From: Erythrocercus mccallii
Lineage: Eukaryota; Chordata; Aves; Passeriformes; Dicruridae
NCBI GenBank assembly: GCA_013397435.1
Contig: VZRG01001588.1
Span: forward strand, 62,001-126,000
DNA: 64,000 nucleotides
Direction: 5' to 3'
Part shown: positions 21,701 through 30,150 of the stretch, piece after piece
Position numbering within the stretch: the stretch's first letter is position 1
How the letters are laid out: every line of letters starts with the position of its first letter
The notes under the pieces: generated by a model
Seen by the model: the letters and a program-made list of their open reading frames with translations, nothing else
Database searches by the model: none
Told to the model about the DNA's origin: nothing
Made by a program: the position numbers and the translations under genes

Positions 21701-24700
21701 TGTTTCTGAACTGTCCCTATAAAACACCCCATGCTCAGCAGCTTCTCGTGTCTCTCCCACATTCCCATTCCAGCCATGGGAGGTGCAGGAGGTACTCTCC
21801 CAGCCCAGATTTCCCCTCATGCACACTGTGGGGCAAGGAGATGGCTAGATCATGCCCAGTATGGATTTAGGTCAGGAAACCCTTGGAGACCCTGTCAAAG
21901 AGCCTGTCCTCAACACGGAGCTCCTCCTGTTTTAGCAAAGAGCTGGTTCAGGTACAACACCAGGAACTTTCCAAACAGGACTGGAATTGACAGCTCTACA
22001 CATTACTAGGAAATACCGTGGAGTGTGAAACCCTATAAAAAAGATCCCTGTGTGGATCATCCCTGGGGAAGTGGGTCTAGTTCTACTTATGGAGGATGCA
22101 TCCATCCATAGAATAATTTAGATTAACCACCAGCCCAGATCACTGAGTGCCACATCCAGTCTTTCCTTGGACACCTTGAAGAATGGGGACTCCACCAGCA
22201 CCCTGGGCAGTTTCAATGCCTGACCACCCTTTCCAGGAAGAAATTCCTCTTGGTGTCCAACCTGAGCCTCCCCTGGTGCAACTTGAGGCCATTTCCTCTC
22301 CTCCTGTCCCATCCATCCATCCATCCATCCATCCATCCATCCATCCATCCATCCATCCATCCTGCTGCTGACATAGCCCCTCACCTGTTGTTACACTCGC
22401 CAGTGATGGTTCTGAGGCCAGAAGAGGTACAATATATTTTCTTATCCTGCTGGTCACAACCAGTGGCTTTGAAAATCACCCCCACCTGAGCTGGAGTCAG
22501 CAAGTCTTGCAGGGAACAAGGCAGAAAAAACATTCTGGAACACACTGGCTCTGCTGGGTTTGCTCAGGAAAAGGTTTTCCTGTATCCTTATACCTCTACC
22601 CAGCATCATCTGCACAACCACAATATGCTGTCATTTAAATCTTCCAGCTCAAAGATGTGCTGAGGATCCTCTTTGACCAGCAGATGCTTTTTCTGCTGGA
22701 AAAGCATCAAACCGAGCAAAGATGTGGTCAGATCTCATTTATAATCACGTTAGGCTCATGCAGCAGTAGAACAGTTTTCTAGTATTGGCACTTCCTCTCT
22801 CTCCCTTTTTATCTCCACCATAAAATGCAGGCACAACCATCCTAGGGGCTGTTAAAAGATTTTCCCCCAGGAAGCAGCTTCCAGTGTGTGCCGCCCCTGC
22901 TTGGAGCTGCCTGGAAAAGAACCATCCTGTGGCTGGGCTCACCAGGGGCATTGTGCTTTGCTGTGCACATTTCCCTTTGCACAGGAGATAAGTGGCAGGG
23001 TTCAACGAGAAAAGTCTTACAGAATCACAGAAGCATGGAATGATTTGGGTTGGAGAGACCTTAAAAATCATCTTGCTCCAGCCCCCTGCTGAGCAGGGAC
23101 ACCTTCCTAAGTTGCTCCAACCTGGCCTTGGACACTTCCAAGGATGGAGTAGCCACAACTTCTCTGGACAACCTGTGCCAAGGCCTCAGCACACTCCCAG
23201 CCAGCAATTTCTTCCTAACATATAATCCAAATCTCTCCTCTTTTAGTTTAAAACCATTCCCTCTTTACCCATGTAAAAAGTCTCTCCCTCTTTTTTATAA
23301 GCCCTTTTAGGCACTGGAAGGGGCTCTAATGTCTCCCCAGAGCTTTCTCTTCTCCAGGCTGACCCCCCAGCTCTCCCAGTCTGTCTCCATAGGAAAGATG
23401 CTCCTTCTTGGCTCTTGCTGCTCACTCCACATCCCATCCCTCGGAAGTTTCCTGGTCACTGCTGCCACCAACAGTCTGGGTCACAGCATGGTTTAAAAAG
23501 CCACTGGGCAGGTGGCCCTCACAGGGCTCTGTAGCTGTGCTGGAGCATCAGTTCTGGATGGAGAGGCTGCAGCTCTGCATTGCCAGTTCTGCCATTGCCT
23601 TCCAGCTCATCCTGTCCTGAAGCAAATCCAGAGCACCCCATGATGTACCTTATCCTACCAGTGCTTCACTGCAGTGTTGGGAAAGTGTTTGAGACCAGGC
23701 TAGATGAGGCTTGGAGCAGCCTGGGACAGTGGAAGGTGCCCCTGCCCATGGCAGGGGTGGCACTGGATGGGCTTTAAGGTGCCTTCCCACCTAAACCATT
23801 CCATGATCCACATGAGATCATATTTATATGGCAGGAATCCTCCCTGTGTGTCCCTGACCTGTTCCTCTCACTGGCCCTGATTTGCTTCCTTCTCTCAGCA
23901 GCCTGGCCTGGCCTGACTCCATCACAGAGAGGATGTTGCTCCTCCAGACACACACTGAAATGTCCTCTCACATCTCCCCATTCTTTATTTGAGCACTGTC
24001 GTGCCTGTGACATGACTTCAGTGCAGTCTGAGGTCTGACTGAAGAGTTGCCCTCCTTGGGGCCAAGCTGCTGGGAGTTATCTCTGGGTTTGCTCGTTCCC
24101 TACTCAAGCAGCAAAATATCTACCAAAGCCTTTCAAGCTTTGACCCATTGGAACATGAACCTCAATACAGCAGAAGGAACCAGGGAAGTATACAAAACAT
24201 TTTCATTAATTGAAACATCTCCAAATAATATTTAAGATGGAAAAAAGAGCACAGAAAAATAACTCAGCTTTGCTTCACTGCAGCCACATGGGAGAGATCT
24301 GTTACAGCCCATCACCACCCCCTTTCCTTCCCTCCTCCCAAGCCCCAGTGACCAAGCCCTGTGTTTTCCTCCTCTGCCTTCCTCCCAGCAAAGGGGGATC
24401 CTACCTGTGACATTGAAGTCCCCCCTCACAGCCCATTGCACCCTCTCTTTGAGCAGGCTCAGGGTGGTGTGCAGATAATCTGCTGCCCGGACAGCCACTC
24501 GCGTCCCCTCCACTGGCTGCTTGAAATATCTCAAGAGCTCTGCTGGGGTCAAGGCATTGTTCTGCAGGTTCTTCTTTATGCTGCAAGGGACAAGAACCCT
24601 AAAATCTGAAATGGGCAGGGGCAGGGATGTTGCAGTTGCACACCTGAGCATCAGGCACAGCATGTCCCAAGTCTGAACTGCTGGAGAGAGTCACTGGGAG

Positions 24701-27700
24701 AGACCAGGACTGCTCCTAGCACCCTTCCCAGAGCAGCAGAGAGACTTGCAGGAAGGGAGTCTCTGAAACTGCCCAGCTCTACCTGCCAGAAGGCAAATCA
24801 CATCCATTAGGCAGCAAATCTCACTCAGCTATTATCCAGATCATCAATAGCTGTCACTGCCCGAAAACAGGGGACCGATAAAATATATGAGGAGTTCTAC
24901 AGACTACCTCCTCACACCAATGTGGTGATGCACGCAATCCTTTATTCTTCAGAAAATGGCAGGTTTTATAGGGTACAATATAGTTTACAGTCTCAGATGT
25001 TATTCTATTGGCACACAATGAAAGAAAAATGCAAACAAACACTGTTAACTTTAACATTTAAGGCAGCTATCAAACAAGTAACACTTATAACTAACACTCT
25101 ATAATTAGGCTACTCTCTATTCCTGATTACCTTAACAGAATTTCTAACTGCGCCACAAACCCTGGCACTCTTTCTCTCTCAGGCTTCTAGGCCAAGTCCA
25201 GGCCTACAGCCTGAAACTCAGGCTGGATTGCCCAACCTAACTTCCAAACACATCATGTCCCTGTTCTCTTAAAAAATCTTCTACAGCTGCCCAACAGCCT
25301 CAAATGTCTGTAGGCCACCCTGTCCTAAAGCAGCTGGAGCCTCCTCTCAGCTGGAGGTGTCCCCAAGCCAGGGAGGGGATTCAGAGTGTGGCTGCTGGCA
25401 GAGGGCAGGTATGGGCTGGTAGGAAGCTGGACACTCCCAAGGCATGGCTGGGAGTCCCACAAAATGTCCTTACTGCGGCATCCAGCTGTCTGCTGCATCC
25501 ATGGGAGGGAACCACTGAAAATAAGCAGGAGTCTGTGCTGGTCTCAACTCAGGGCTCCTGCTCAGAGCACCCTGAGAGGTGCAACAGAGCCCAGCAATAG
25601 CATCAGGTGCAGCTGTGAAGGTGGGCTGCTCTGTCACAGGTCCCCCAGAGCAGCTGTGGCTGCCCCTGTATCCCTGGAATTGTCCTAGGCTAGGTTGGAC
25701 GGGGCTTAGAGCACCCTGAGATAGTGGAAGGTGTCCCTGCCCATGGCAGGGGCTGGAACAAGATGAGGTTTAAGATCCTTTCCAACCCAGACCATTCTGT
25801 GATTCTGGGATTCTGTGAAAACCAAGACGGTAGGAGCAGCATGGAGGAGGTCGCAGCTCTTGGTGACCCAGCAGGCTGGTGTAAAATCAGGGTGAGCCAA
25901 CAAACACGGGATGACAGCCCGCTGTGCTCCCGGCCGTCCCCACCTCGCTGTCGCTGTGCTGCGGGGAGGACGAGAGGCGGGGGAGCTGCGCTGCAGAGGG
26001 GGGACAGGGGCCGGGGACAGGGGAGTGCCACACCCAGCCCAGCTCTCGCCGGTCCCATGCGTGCTCGTAAGCGGCATCCACCAGCTGCCGGCCTTCGGCC
26101 ACGCTGCTCAGCAGGGACGTGTCTGACAGCTCCAGAGGCACATCTGAGCAGGGAAAGGGAGCAGCAGAGGTGAGGGTGCCGGCAGACAGCATCTCTGTGC
26201 CTGCAGCCCCCAGAGACTGGGCACAGTAGTGCTGGAGGTAAATGCTGCTCACTCTCCAGAGATCTGCATATAAATATATTCCTCAGGGGAGTCTGAGAGT
26301 CTCTCCTGGGCATGAAGAGAGTCCCTCCATCAGTGGAGGCTTCAAACAGCCCCAAACAGCGAGAGGTGCAGGCAGCATGTCTGCCCTTTCACAGCAGAGC
26401 ATTTGAATAGGTTGTCCAGAGCAGCTGTGGCTGCCCCATCCCTGGCAGTGTCCAAGGCCAGGCTGGACAGGGCTTGGAGCAACCTGGGGTAGTGGAAGGT
26501 GTCCCTGCCCATGGCAGGGGCTGGAATGGGATGAATTCTAAACTTCCTTCCAACCCAAACCATTCTGGAATTCTCTGGTTCTATAAGCAGCCCAGTTACC
26601 CCATGGCTTTCCCCTGTCTCTCCTGCAACCTCCTGCCATTTTCACTGCTCCCCTTCCTGCCCTGGCAGGAGCTCCCAAAATGAATTTCATCTCCATCATC
26701 TCCTGGCTGTGGGTCACAGAAAGGGAGGAGACAGGCCCTGAGGGCTTCTCTGAGTGACAAGCACTTTCCTGCAGTTTCTGGGAAAGAGGAAAACTTCAGG
26801 AAATAGCACAAAGGGATAAATATCTCCCCAGTTTCTTTTAAATATCTTCCCAGATCAGCCCAGAGCTCAGCTCTTGGACAGTCCTGATGAGAAAAATTAT
26901 TGCCCGGCCCTGATGAGAAAAATTATTTTCTGGACCACCATTTGAGACAAATGAACAGCCAGGTATGTGCTTTTCATAAGGATTTGACATTGTAAATTAA
27001 CAGACTGAAGTCTCTCTCTGTTCTGGAGCAGTGATTCAGGGCTGGAAGAGAGGGAGTGACTGCCCCGTCCCTACATTCCACAGGCCCTGGTAGCTCTCTC
27101 AGGTGCTGGCACAGTGAGGGTTCCATGGGCATGGACTCGTGCTGGGAACTGATCTCCTTTTACCCAATTTTAAGGAATCAGGCAGGATGGGAACTGGTAA
27201 AAACCTGAAAAAGCCAAGATTGGTGCCACAAGATGTACAAACTGTGCTCCTTCTGGCACCTTTTCAGGGCTGTGCTGCTGCATGACAGGCTCTTCCAGAC
27301 AGAGCTTTATCTTTCCCACTCAGAAAATTCCCTGATCTGCAAAGCCTGAGGGAAGGACAATACCATAGGAAGAGGATACAGATGCCTAGAACAGGCTGAG
27401 GATCACCAGCGACCCCAGGAAGCTTTCTGCCTTCATCCCTGCAAAAAAAAATGTAAGTGAAGAAGACTAAGAACAGGTGGATGCATCAGGAAGGTCCGTG
27501 CCCAGGTGGAGGATGGCCCGTGACAAGGGAGCTCATGAAGGAGCTCCCAGGGCAACGCTTCCAGGAGGGAGAGCACTGCCTGGGAGCTGCTCTCAGTGCC
27601 ACGTGGAAAAGGAGCAGCCTCCTGTCCCAGGGACTGCCAGCACTGGTGGGAATGTGCCGCTTGAGACCTCGGGGGCAACACAAAGGGACCAAAATCTGCT

Positions 27701-28510
27701 GCCAGGGCAGCACACAGAGTGTGCCACGGAGGGCTAGTGGGGAAGAGGGAAGAGCCAGGATAGCACAGCTGCTCCTCTACACCTCTGTTTCTCTGCCTTT
27801 AAATAACAAGAGTCCTCTTTGCAAGCAGTCATGTCCATAACATGACATAAAAACACGAGGACTGTATTCTATTTATTCCTGATTAGCCTGGGGTTGAGGA
27901 TATTCAGATTAAAAGTTACTCCAAAAGTTTGGAGGAAATAATACTTCCATATTTAGAATGTTGCTACAAAAAGTCACCATGAATAAACTGTCTTCCTCAA
28001 TACAGCCAGAGTGAAGCCAACCATGAGCTGGGTATCACTCTATCTCCATAATTATAAAATATGGCATTTATATTTGTGTTTTAATGGGAATTTATTAAGT
28101 TATGACCTAGCTGTTCCTTTAACGTGGGCTGCAGAAGGAATGGGAAATATTTAATAGCCGTTTAACAGATGCTTGGGAAAAGCTGACCCACTCACCTCCC
28201 AAGGCTGCTCCAAGCAATCAGCTCCCAGAGCTGTGGGCTAAGCACAAAGGCGCCCTAAAATGCCCGGCTCAGCCCTGTCCCTGCGGAGCAGCCCCTGGCA
28301 ACAGCGGCACCGCGCTCCAGGCGCTTCCTTGCAGCGCTCCAGCCGCGCCCGGTACCAGGCGAGGGTGGAAGCTGTGGGAACCGCAGAGCTCAGCCCCAAA
28401 CTCAGCCCCAGCTCCCCAGTCCCATCCCCGGCAGAGAAACAAACACTCCACGAGAGAAAAGTGGCTGTGTCCGGGCCAGACTCTCACCTGAGATCCGCCG
28501 CCTCACTGTC
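9475..28510 (-). CDS. MPO: Myeloperoxidase/lactoperoxidase-family haem peroxidase, core intact, 5' end apparently damaged
   Basis: It is an animal haem peroxidase that oxidises halides or thiocyanate with hydrogen peroxide, in granules or secretions. Coding exons in order: 27364-27438, 26032-26143, 24405-24580, 22385-22505, 20673-20802, 19433-19639, 18396-18711, 15954-16114, 14336-14582, 13757-13927, 10689-10926 and 9475-9727. Visible key residues: distal Gln, Asp and His in [10 protein letters not shown]; calcium ligands in [11 protein letters not shown]; catalytic Arg and haem-linking Glu in DTRASEM; proximal His in FAHAS; its partner Asn in [11 protein letters not shown]. The Met after the Glu is the myeloperoxidase-type sulfonium-link position, while other stretches ([21 protein letters not shown]) look more like LPO. 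Synteny with TSPOAP1 supports MPO. Odd points: an in-frame TAG in the signal-peptide exon, no good donor for exon 3, and a CG acceptor at exon 8. It may be an early pseudogene, or the lesions may be sequence errors. Confidence 0.85.
10689..10926 (-). CDS. MPO: Peroxidase exon 12
   Basis: This 238-nt exon encodes [34 protein letters not shown] and [18 protein letters not shown]. All are family-typical; the YNSW and IGALAEP forms resemble LPO. The acceptor is CTTGCAG and the donor GTAAGA. Confidence 0.96.
11120..11354 (+). mobile_element. Possible LTR fragment
   Basis: It lies in the intron between peroxidase exons 12 and 11. ACCAATCATGTGG (CCAAT box), GTAATAAAAAGGG (TATA-like) and AATAAA at 11290-11295 follow one another as in a retroviral LTR. 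TG at 11120 and CA at 11354 are flanked by ACAG on both sides. Other TG starts such as 11188 are possible, so the left border is uncertain. Confidence 0.35.
11735..12266 (-). mobile_element. Solo LTR of an endogenous retrovirus with perfect 6-bp target duplication
   Basis: The element runs from TGTTGGGGAGG to GCATCCTCACA on the minus strand (532 bp, TG...CA ends). TGCAAA flanks it at 11729-11734 and 12267-12272. AATAAA lies at 11817-11812, about 80 bases before the 3' end, as expected for an R/U5 region. No internal retroviral genes are present, so this is a recombined remnant. It lies in a peroxidase intron in sense orientation. Confidence 0.8.
12370..12600 (-). mobile_element. CR1 LINE 3' fragment
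   Basis: Reversed CR1 blocks: GGAATCATGGAATTATTTGG, CACTGCCATGGGCAG, CACAGCTTCTCTGGGCACC. It stands about 100 bases from the solo LTR and is independent of it. Confidence 0.85.
13577..13660 (-). mobile_element. Short CR1 tail fragment
   Basis: ATCACAGAATCACTGAATATCC followed by TTGGGAGAGATGCATAAGG is the reversed tail and first block of the CR1 subfamily also seen at 47708 and 52840. Confidence 0.75.
13757..13927 (-). CDS. MPO: Peroxidase exon 11
   Basis: This 171-nt exon encodes [34 protein letters not shown] and [15 protein letters not shown]. Asn of ALN is the residue that hydrogen-bonds the proximal His, and [10 protein letters not shown] is near-invariant in the family. The acceptor is CCTCTGCAG and the donor GTAAGT. 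Confidence 0.96.
14336..14582 (-). CDS. MPO: Peroxidase exon 10 with proximal His
   Basis: This 247-nt exon after CCCCCTAG encodes [32 protein letters not shown] and [18 protein letters not shown]. His of FAHAS is the proximal haem ligand. Most family members have FGH, so Ala replaces Gly here. The donor is GTAAAT. Confidence 0.95.
14695..14765 (+). mobile_element. Short CR1 tail fragment
   Basis: AATAGGTTGGATTCAATGATCTC to TTTGTGATTCTGTGA is the last block and octamer tail of CR1 in plus orientation. It lies about 110 bases upstream of the exon 10 acceptor. Confidence 0.7.
15482..15575 (-). mobile_element. CR1 LINE 3' fragment
   Basis: ATAGAATCCCAGAATGGTTTGG, GGAAGGGACCTTTAAGATC and CCTTGCCATGG are reversed CR1 tail blocks close to the consensus. 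Confidence 0.85.
15954..16114 (-). CDS. MPO: Peroxidase exon 9 with catalytic Arg and haem-linking Glu/Met
   Basis: This 161-nt exon between CCTCTCAG and GTACCA encodes [26 protein letters not shown] and [16 protein letters not shown]. Arg in DTR is the distal catalytic arginine, Glu in ASE the haem ester residue. The following Met occupies the position that forms the sulfonium haem bond in myeloperoxidase, where EPX and LPO have other residues. Confidence 0.95.
18396..18711 (-). CDS. MPO: Peroxidase exon 8 with calcium site; acceptor reads CG instead of AG
   Basis: Homology starts at [18 protein letters not shown] and runs through [20 protein letters not shown] to ARIPYFLAG before a GTGAGT donor. 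The Thr, Phe, Asp and Ser calcium ligands are present. A pyrimidine tract (CCTTTTCTCTATCTG) precedes the exon, but the two bases at the acceptor read CG (18713-18712). An AG at 18746-18745 would add 33 nt in frame (11 residues, start PLTNFPF). Confidence 0.88.
19105..19395 (+). mobile_element. CR1 LINE fragment next to the exon 7 donor
   Basis: Plus-oriented blocks GGCTCAGGGGGGACTTTG, TCTGCACAACTCCCTGACAG and GGGCACTGGAAGGGGCTGCC identify CR1. Its right end is about 40 bases from the splice donor of peroxidase exon 7. Confidence 0.85.
19433..19639 (-). CDS. MPO: Peroxidase exon 7 with distal haem site
   Basis: It follows the acceptor TCCCTGCAG and ends at GTACAG, 207 nt in phase 0. It encodes [17 protein letters not shown], which holds the distal Gln and His and the haem-linking Asp plus a calcium-ligand Asp. 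Conserved cysteines follow (CDTSC, PPCFPI). A plus-strand CR1 ends only about 40 bases past the donor. Confidence 0.95.
20673..20802 (-). CDS. MPO: Peroxidase exon 6 (light chain)
   Basis: This 130-nt exon after CTGACAG encodes [20 protein letters not shown] and then [10 protein letters not shown] and [23 protein letters not shown] is a hallmark of the MPO/EPX/LPO group. It ends in phase 0 at a GTAAAG donor. Confidence 0.95.
20965..21070 (-). mobile_element. Diverged CR1 tail fragment
   Basis: ATCATAAAATTGTTTAGC and TTGGAAAAGACCTTTAATAA resemble the reversed CR1 tail with many changes. Confidence 0.5.
21170..21345 (+). mobile_element. CR1 LINE 3' fragment
   Basis: GATGTCCTTGCCCATGGCAG, GGACTAGATGACCTTTAAA and the tail CATTCTGTGACTCTATGAT give plus orientation. 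Confidence 0.8.
22125..22310 (-). mobile_element. CR1 LINE fragment
   Basis: It shares CACTGAGTGCCA, CCTTGGACACC and AAGAAATTCCTC blocks with the copy at 4436-4790. Its right end runs straight into the (ATCC)n array. Confidence 0.85.
22311..22362 (+). repeat. (ATCC)13 microsatellite
   Basis: A perfect tetranucleotide array of 52 bases lies at the end of a CR1 fragment. It lies about 22 bases downstream of the donor of peroxidase exon 5 (minus strand), so length changes could affect splicing context. It is expected to be polymorphic. Confidence 0.97.
22385..22505 (-). CDS. MPO: Peroxidase exon 5 (propeptide/light chain border)
   Basis: It is 121 nt, opening with AC, which completes an Asp codon (FNVT-D-LLTPAQ). 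It encodes [16 protein letters not shown] and [10 protein letters not shown], where RTITG-x-CNNR is the conserved family segment at the start of the mature enzyme. The acceptor is CCTGCAAG and the donor GTGAGG. An (ATCC)n microsatellite begins 22 bases past the donor. Confidence 0.93.
23018..23390 (-). mobile_element. CR1 LINE 3' fragment
   Basis: AATCACAGAAGCATGGAATG, GTTGGAGAGACCTTAAAAATC and ATTTCTTCCTAACATATAATC are reversed CR1 blocks, in the intron between peroxidase exons 5 and 4. Confidence 0.9.
23680..23815 (+). mobile_element. CR1 LINE 3' fragment
   Basis: GGCTTGGAGCAGCCTGGGAC, GGAAGGTGCCCCTGCCCATG and TAAACCATTCCATGATCC place the CR1 3' end at the right. Confidence 0.88.
24405..24580 (-). 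CDS. MPO: Peroxidase exon 4 (propeptide)
   Basis: It follows the acceptor TCCCTTGCAG and ends at a GTAGGA donor; 176 nt with both phases matching neighbours. It encodes [19 protein letters not shown], then [19 protein letters not shown] and finally FNVT. [16 protein letters not shown] is a strongly conserved MPO/EPX propeptide segment, and FNVT keeps an N-glycosylation site. Confidence 0.92.
24858..25255 (-). mobile_element. Solo LTR with near-perfect 6-bp target duplication
   Basis: On the minus strand it runs from TGATGTGTTTGG to TTTTCGGGCA (398 bp). The flanks are TGTCAC (24852-24857) and TGTCCC (25256-25261), one mismatch apart. AATAAA lies at 24946-24941, about 85 bases before the 3' end. 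It lies in the intron between peroxidase exons 3 and 4, in sense orientation, and its sequence does not resemble the LTR at 11735. Confidence 0.7.
25625..25818 (+). mobile_element. CR1 LINE 3' fragment
   Basis: CCAGAGCAGCTGTGGCTGCC, GATAGTGGAAGGTGTCCCTG and the tail ATTCTGTGATTCTGGGATTC identify it. It lies about 215 bases past the uncertain exon 3 donor. Confidence 0.9.
26032..26143 (-). CDS. MPO: Peroxidase exon 3 (propeptide start; weak donor)
   Basis: The acceptor CCCTGCTCAG is good. It encodes [20 protein letters not shown] then [13 protein letters not shown], like the MPO propeptide start. The next exon needs a phase 2 ending. The only GT in that phase is GT|GTGGCA at 26032, which is weak; the neighbouring GTGTGG at 26034 would break the frame. 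The right-hand border is therefore uncertain. Confidence 0.7.
26410..26590 (+). mobile_element. CR1 LINE 3' fragment
   Basis: GGTTGTCCAGAGCAGCTGTG, GGAGCAACCTGGGGTAGTGG and CCATTCTGGAATTCTCTGG fit a plus CR1 close in sequence to the copy at 25625. Confidence 0.9.
27031..27081 (+). repeat. Copy 1 of a dispersed 50-bp repeat
   Basis: GTGATTCAGGGCTGGAAGAG followed by AGGGAGTGACTGCCCCGTCC recurs at 29565-29615 with few differences and the same orientation. It is not part of CR1. Confidence 0.7.
27364..27438 (-). pseudogene. MPO: Peroxidase exon 2, signal peptide with in-frame TAG
   Basis: It follows an excellent acceptor (T-rich tract then GCAG). ATG at 27434-27436 opens [16 protein letters not shown], a signal-peptide-like start. 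TAG at 27386-27388 interrupts it at codon 17. The frame then goes on as ASVSSSY to a TATG|GTATTG donor in phase 1, exactly the phase that exon 3 needs. The exon is therefore well formed apart from one stop codon. Confidence 0.55.
28488..28510 (-). other. MPO: Predicted 5' UTR exon 1 of the peroxidase
   Basis: A good donor, GATCTCAG before GTGAGAG, lies at 28488. A GATAAAAG box lies about 45 bases upstream in a CpG-rich stretch. With the next acceptor at 27439-27441 this would be a short non-coding first exon. The transcription start is only inferred from the usual TATA distance. Confidence 0.4.
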
Positions 28511-28529
28511 CGCGGACCCTCCGCGCCCG

Positions 28530-28537
28530 CTTTTATC
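28530..28537 (-). promoter_or_regulatory. MPO: TATA-like box of the peroxidase promoter
   Basis: The minus strand reads GATAAAAG within GGGCAGATAAAAGCGGGCGC, in a locally CpG-rich stretch (about 28255-28620). Its distance to the GTGAGAG donor fits a short leader exon. No other plausible promoter was seen nearer the ATG. Confidence 0.4.
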
Positions 28538-29564
28538 TGCCCGGCGTTATCATCAGGGGTTGCCCCGGCGGCCAGGCCAGTACAACACTCACCTCCCACG
28601 TCAGTGCCCGCCGGGAAGGCTCCTCTGCTCGCAACTGGATAGACACAGTCTGATGCTTCACCGCAGTTTTCCCGGGAGTTTTGAAGGTGGAGATGTGACC
28701 ACTTTGTGGTGGTTTGAGAGTCTTGAGCCCTTCTAGGGGTGTCTCCCAGGGACAAGGTTCCTGCCCCCATGGTGCTCTTCACCCTCTGCCTCTTTTAAAG
28801 TTTGAAGCAACGCCTTTTTCTCTACCCCTGGAGACACCTGCAGTGCCCAGCACTCCCCATACCACCTCCTGACGTGCTCTGCCCCCACATTCCCTGGGGG
28901 CCCCTGAGAGCCGCTCCTTCTTTCTGTGCCGGAGTAGGCACTGGGATGATGGTTTGAATAGGCATCATCCTCCAGCTGCTGGTCTGGAGCATGGGGCAGC
29001 CCAGGTGGGTCTGGCCTCTGTCTGAAGTGCTGTTGCACCAGGAGCTCAGCTGGCAAAGCATCTCCTCTGCCATGGTCCAAAGCCGCTCTCCCTTTCCCAG
29101 AGCAAAAGCATCTGATGGACACTATCCTTGCCATGCTGACAGGACAGAGGGATACTGCTGGATCAGTGGGGATGTTTGAGCATGGAGGTGTACAGGCAGG
29201 CAGAGGAGCTGCTTTCTCAGCTCCTCTTCACTGCACATTGCAATTGTGTTTGCCTTCATGGATCAAAATTCCTTGGATCAGCAGCACAGACTGGGAGCAA
29301 CAGGGCTCCCCAAGACTGCTTGGATGAAGGCCTTCACCTGGACTCTGCCCTGCACACACACCCTAGGACACACAGTGGCTGTAGAATGCTAGAGGTGGTG
29401 CAGTGCCTCTGGCAGTGACTCTGCAGGTGTGTCCATACCCAAAGCTGGGATCCACCATCCCCATCCCCAAAGTAGCCTCCTTGCAAGTGGAGCCATGAAC
29501 TGACACTGGTCCTGGTCCTTTAATGCTTTAAAGAAAATCAGCAAAGCAAATTACAAATCTTGCA

Positions 29565-29615
29565 GTGATTCAGGGCTGGAAGAGAGGGAGTGACTGTCCC
29601 ATCCTATACTCCACA
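29565..29615 (+). repeat. Copy 2 of the dispersed 50-bp repeat
   Basis: It matches 27031-27081 (AGTGATTCAGGGCTGGAAG, then AGGGAGTGACTGTCCCATCC and CTCCACAG). It lies in the spacer between peroxidase and TSPOAP1. Confidence 0.7.
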
Positions 29616-30042
29616 GATGAGGCTGATCCTGTTTGCAAAATGGTTTCGAAAACCTGGAGGGAATCCACCTGGAGCCCAAGAGAAAGCTGGGTTTGGTCAG
29701 CCTGGAGGGAAGAAGGCTCTGGAATCCTTACTCCTGACCTTGACTGTCTCATGGAAGGGCTGCAGAGCAGATGGAACTATTCAGAGTGCCCAAGGATGGA
29801 ACAAGAGGCAATGCACGTGCTTCTTGGCACGTGCTACTGCCAAGAAAATTCCCAACAGATGTAAGAAAACACACAGGACAGGGCCAGGAACAGAGGTCTG
29901 CATCCCTGGGGATAATGGTCCCTTGAATGAGACCCTGAGCAACCTCCCCTAGCCTTCAAGGTGACCCTGACCTGAGACTCAGGGGGTGCCTCTAGCCCAC
30001 CCCTTTCAGTGTTTGACAGAAGCAGAGAATCTGCCTGAGGTC

Positions 30043-30150
30043 TCAGTTTCAGCACCAACCCCAGTTCTAGCTCCAGCTCCAGCATCAGAACCAGCTCCAG
30101 AACCAGACACAGATCCAGCAGCAGCTCCAGAACCAGCAGTTTGCACAACA
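30043..30150 (+). repeat. Degenerate CCAGCT/CCAGAA hexamer array
   Basis: Units such as CCAGCT, CCAGAA and CCAGCA repeat about 16 times. The plus-strand frame 29986-30321 therefore reads as Ala-Pro-Glu-Pro repeats. No start context, splice sites or domain supports a gene, so I call it a simple array. Confidence 0.75.

Noticed and set aside
22118..22457. Frames with repeated Trp-Met-Asp-Gly units
   Set aside because: They are translations of the (ATCC)n microsatellite.
25690..26355. Minus-strand frame of 221 codons as one exon
   Set aside because: Only the part at 26032-26143 belongs to the peroxidase; the remainder is another frame, flanking sequence and reversed CR1.
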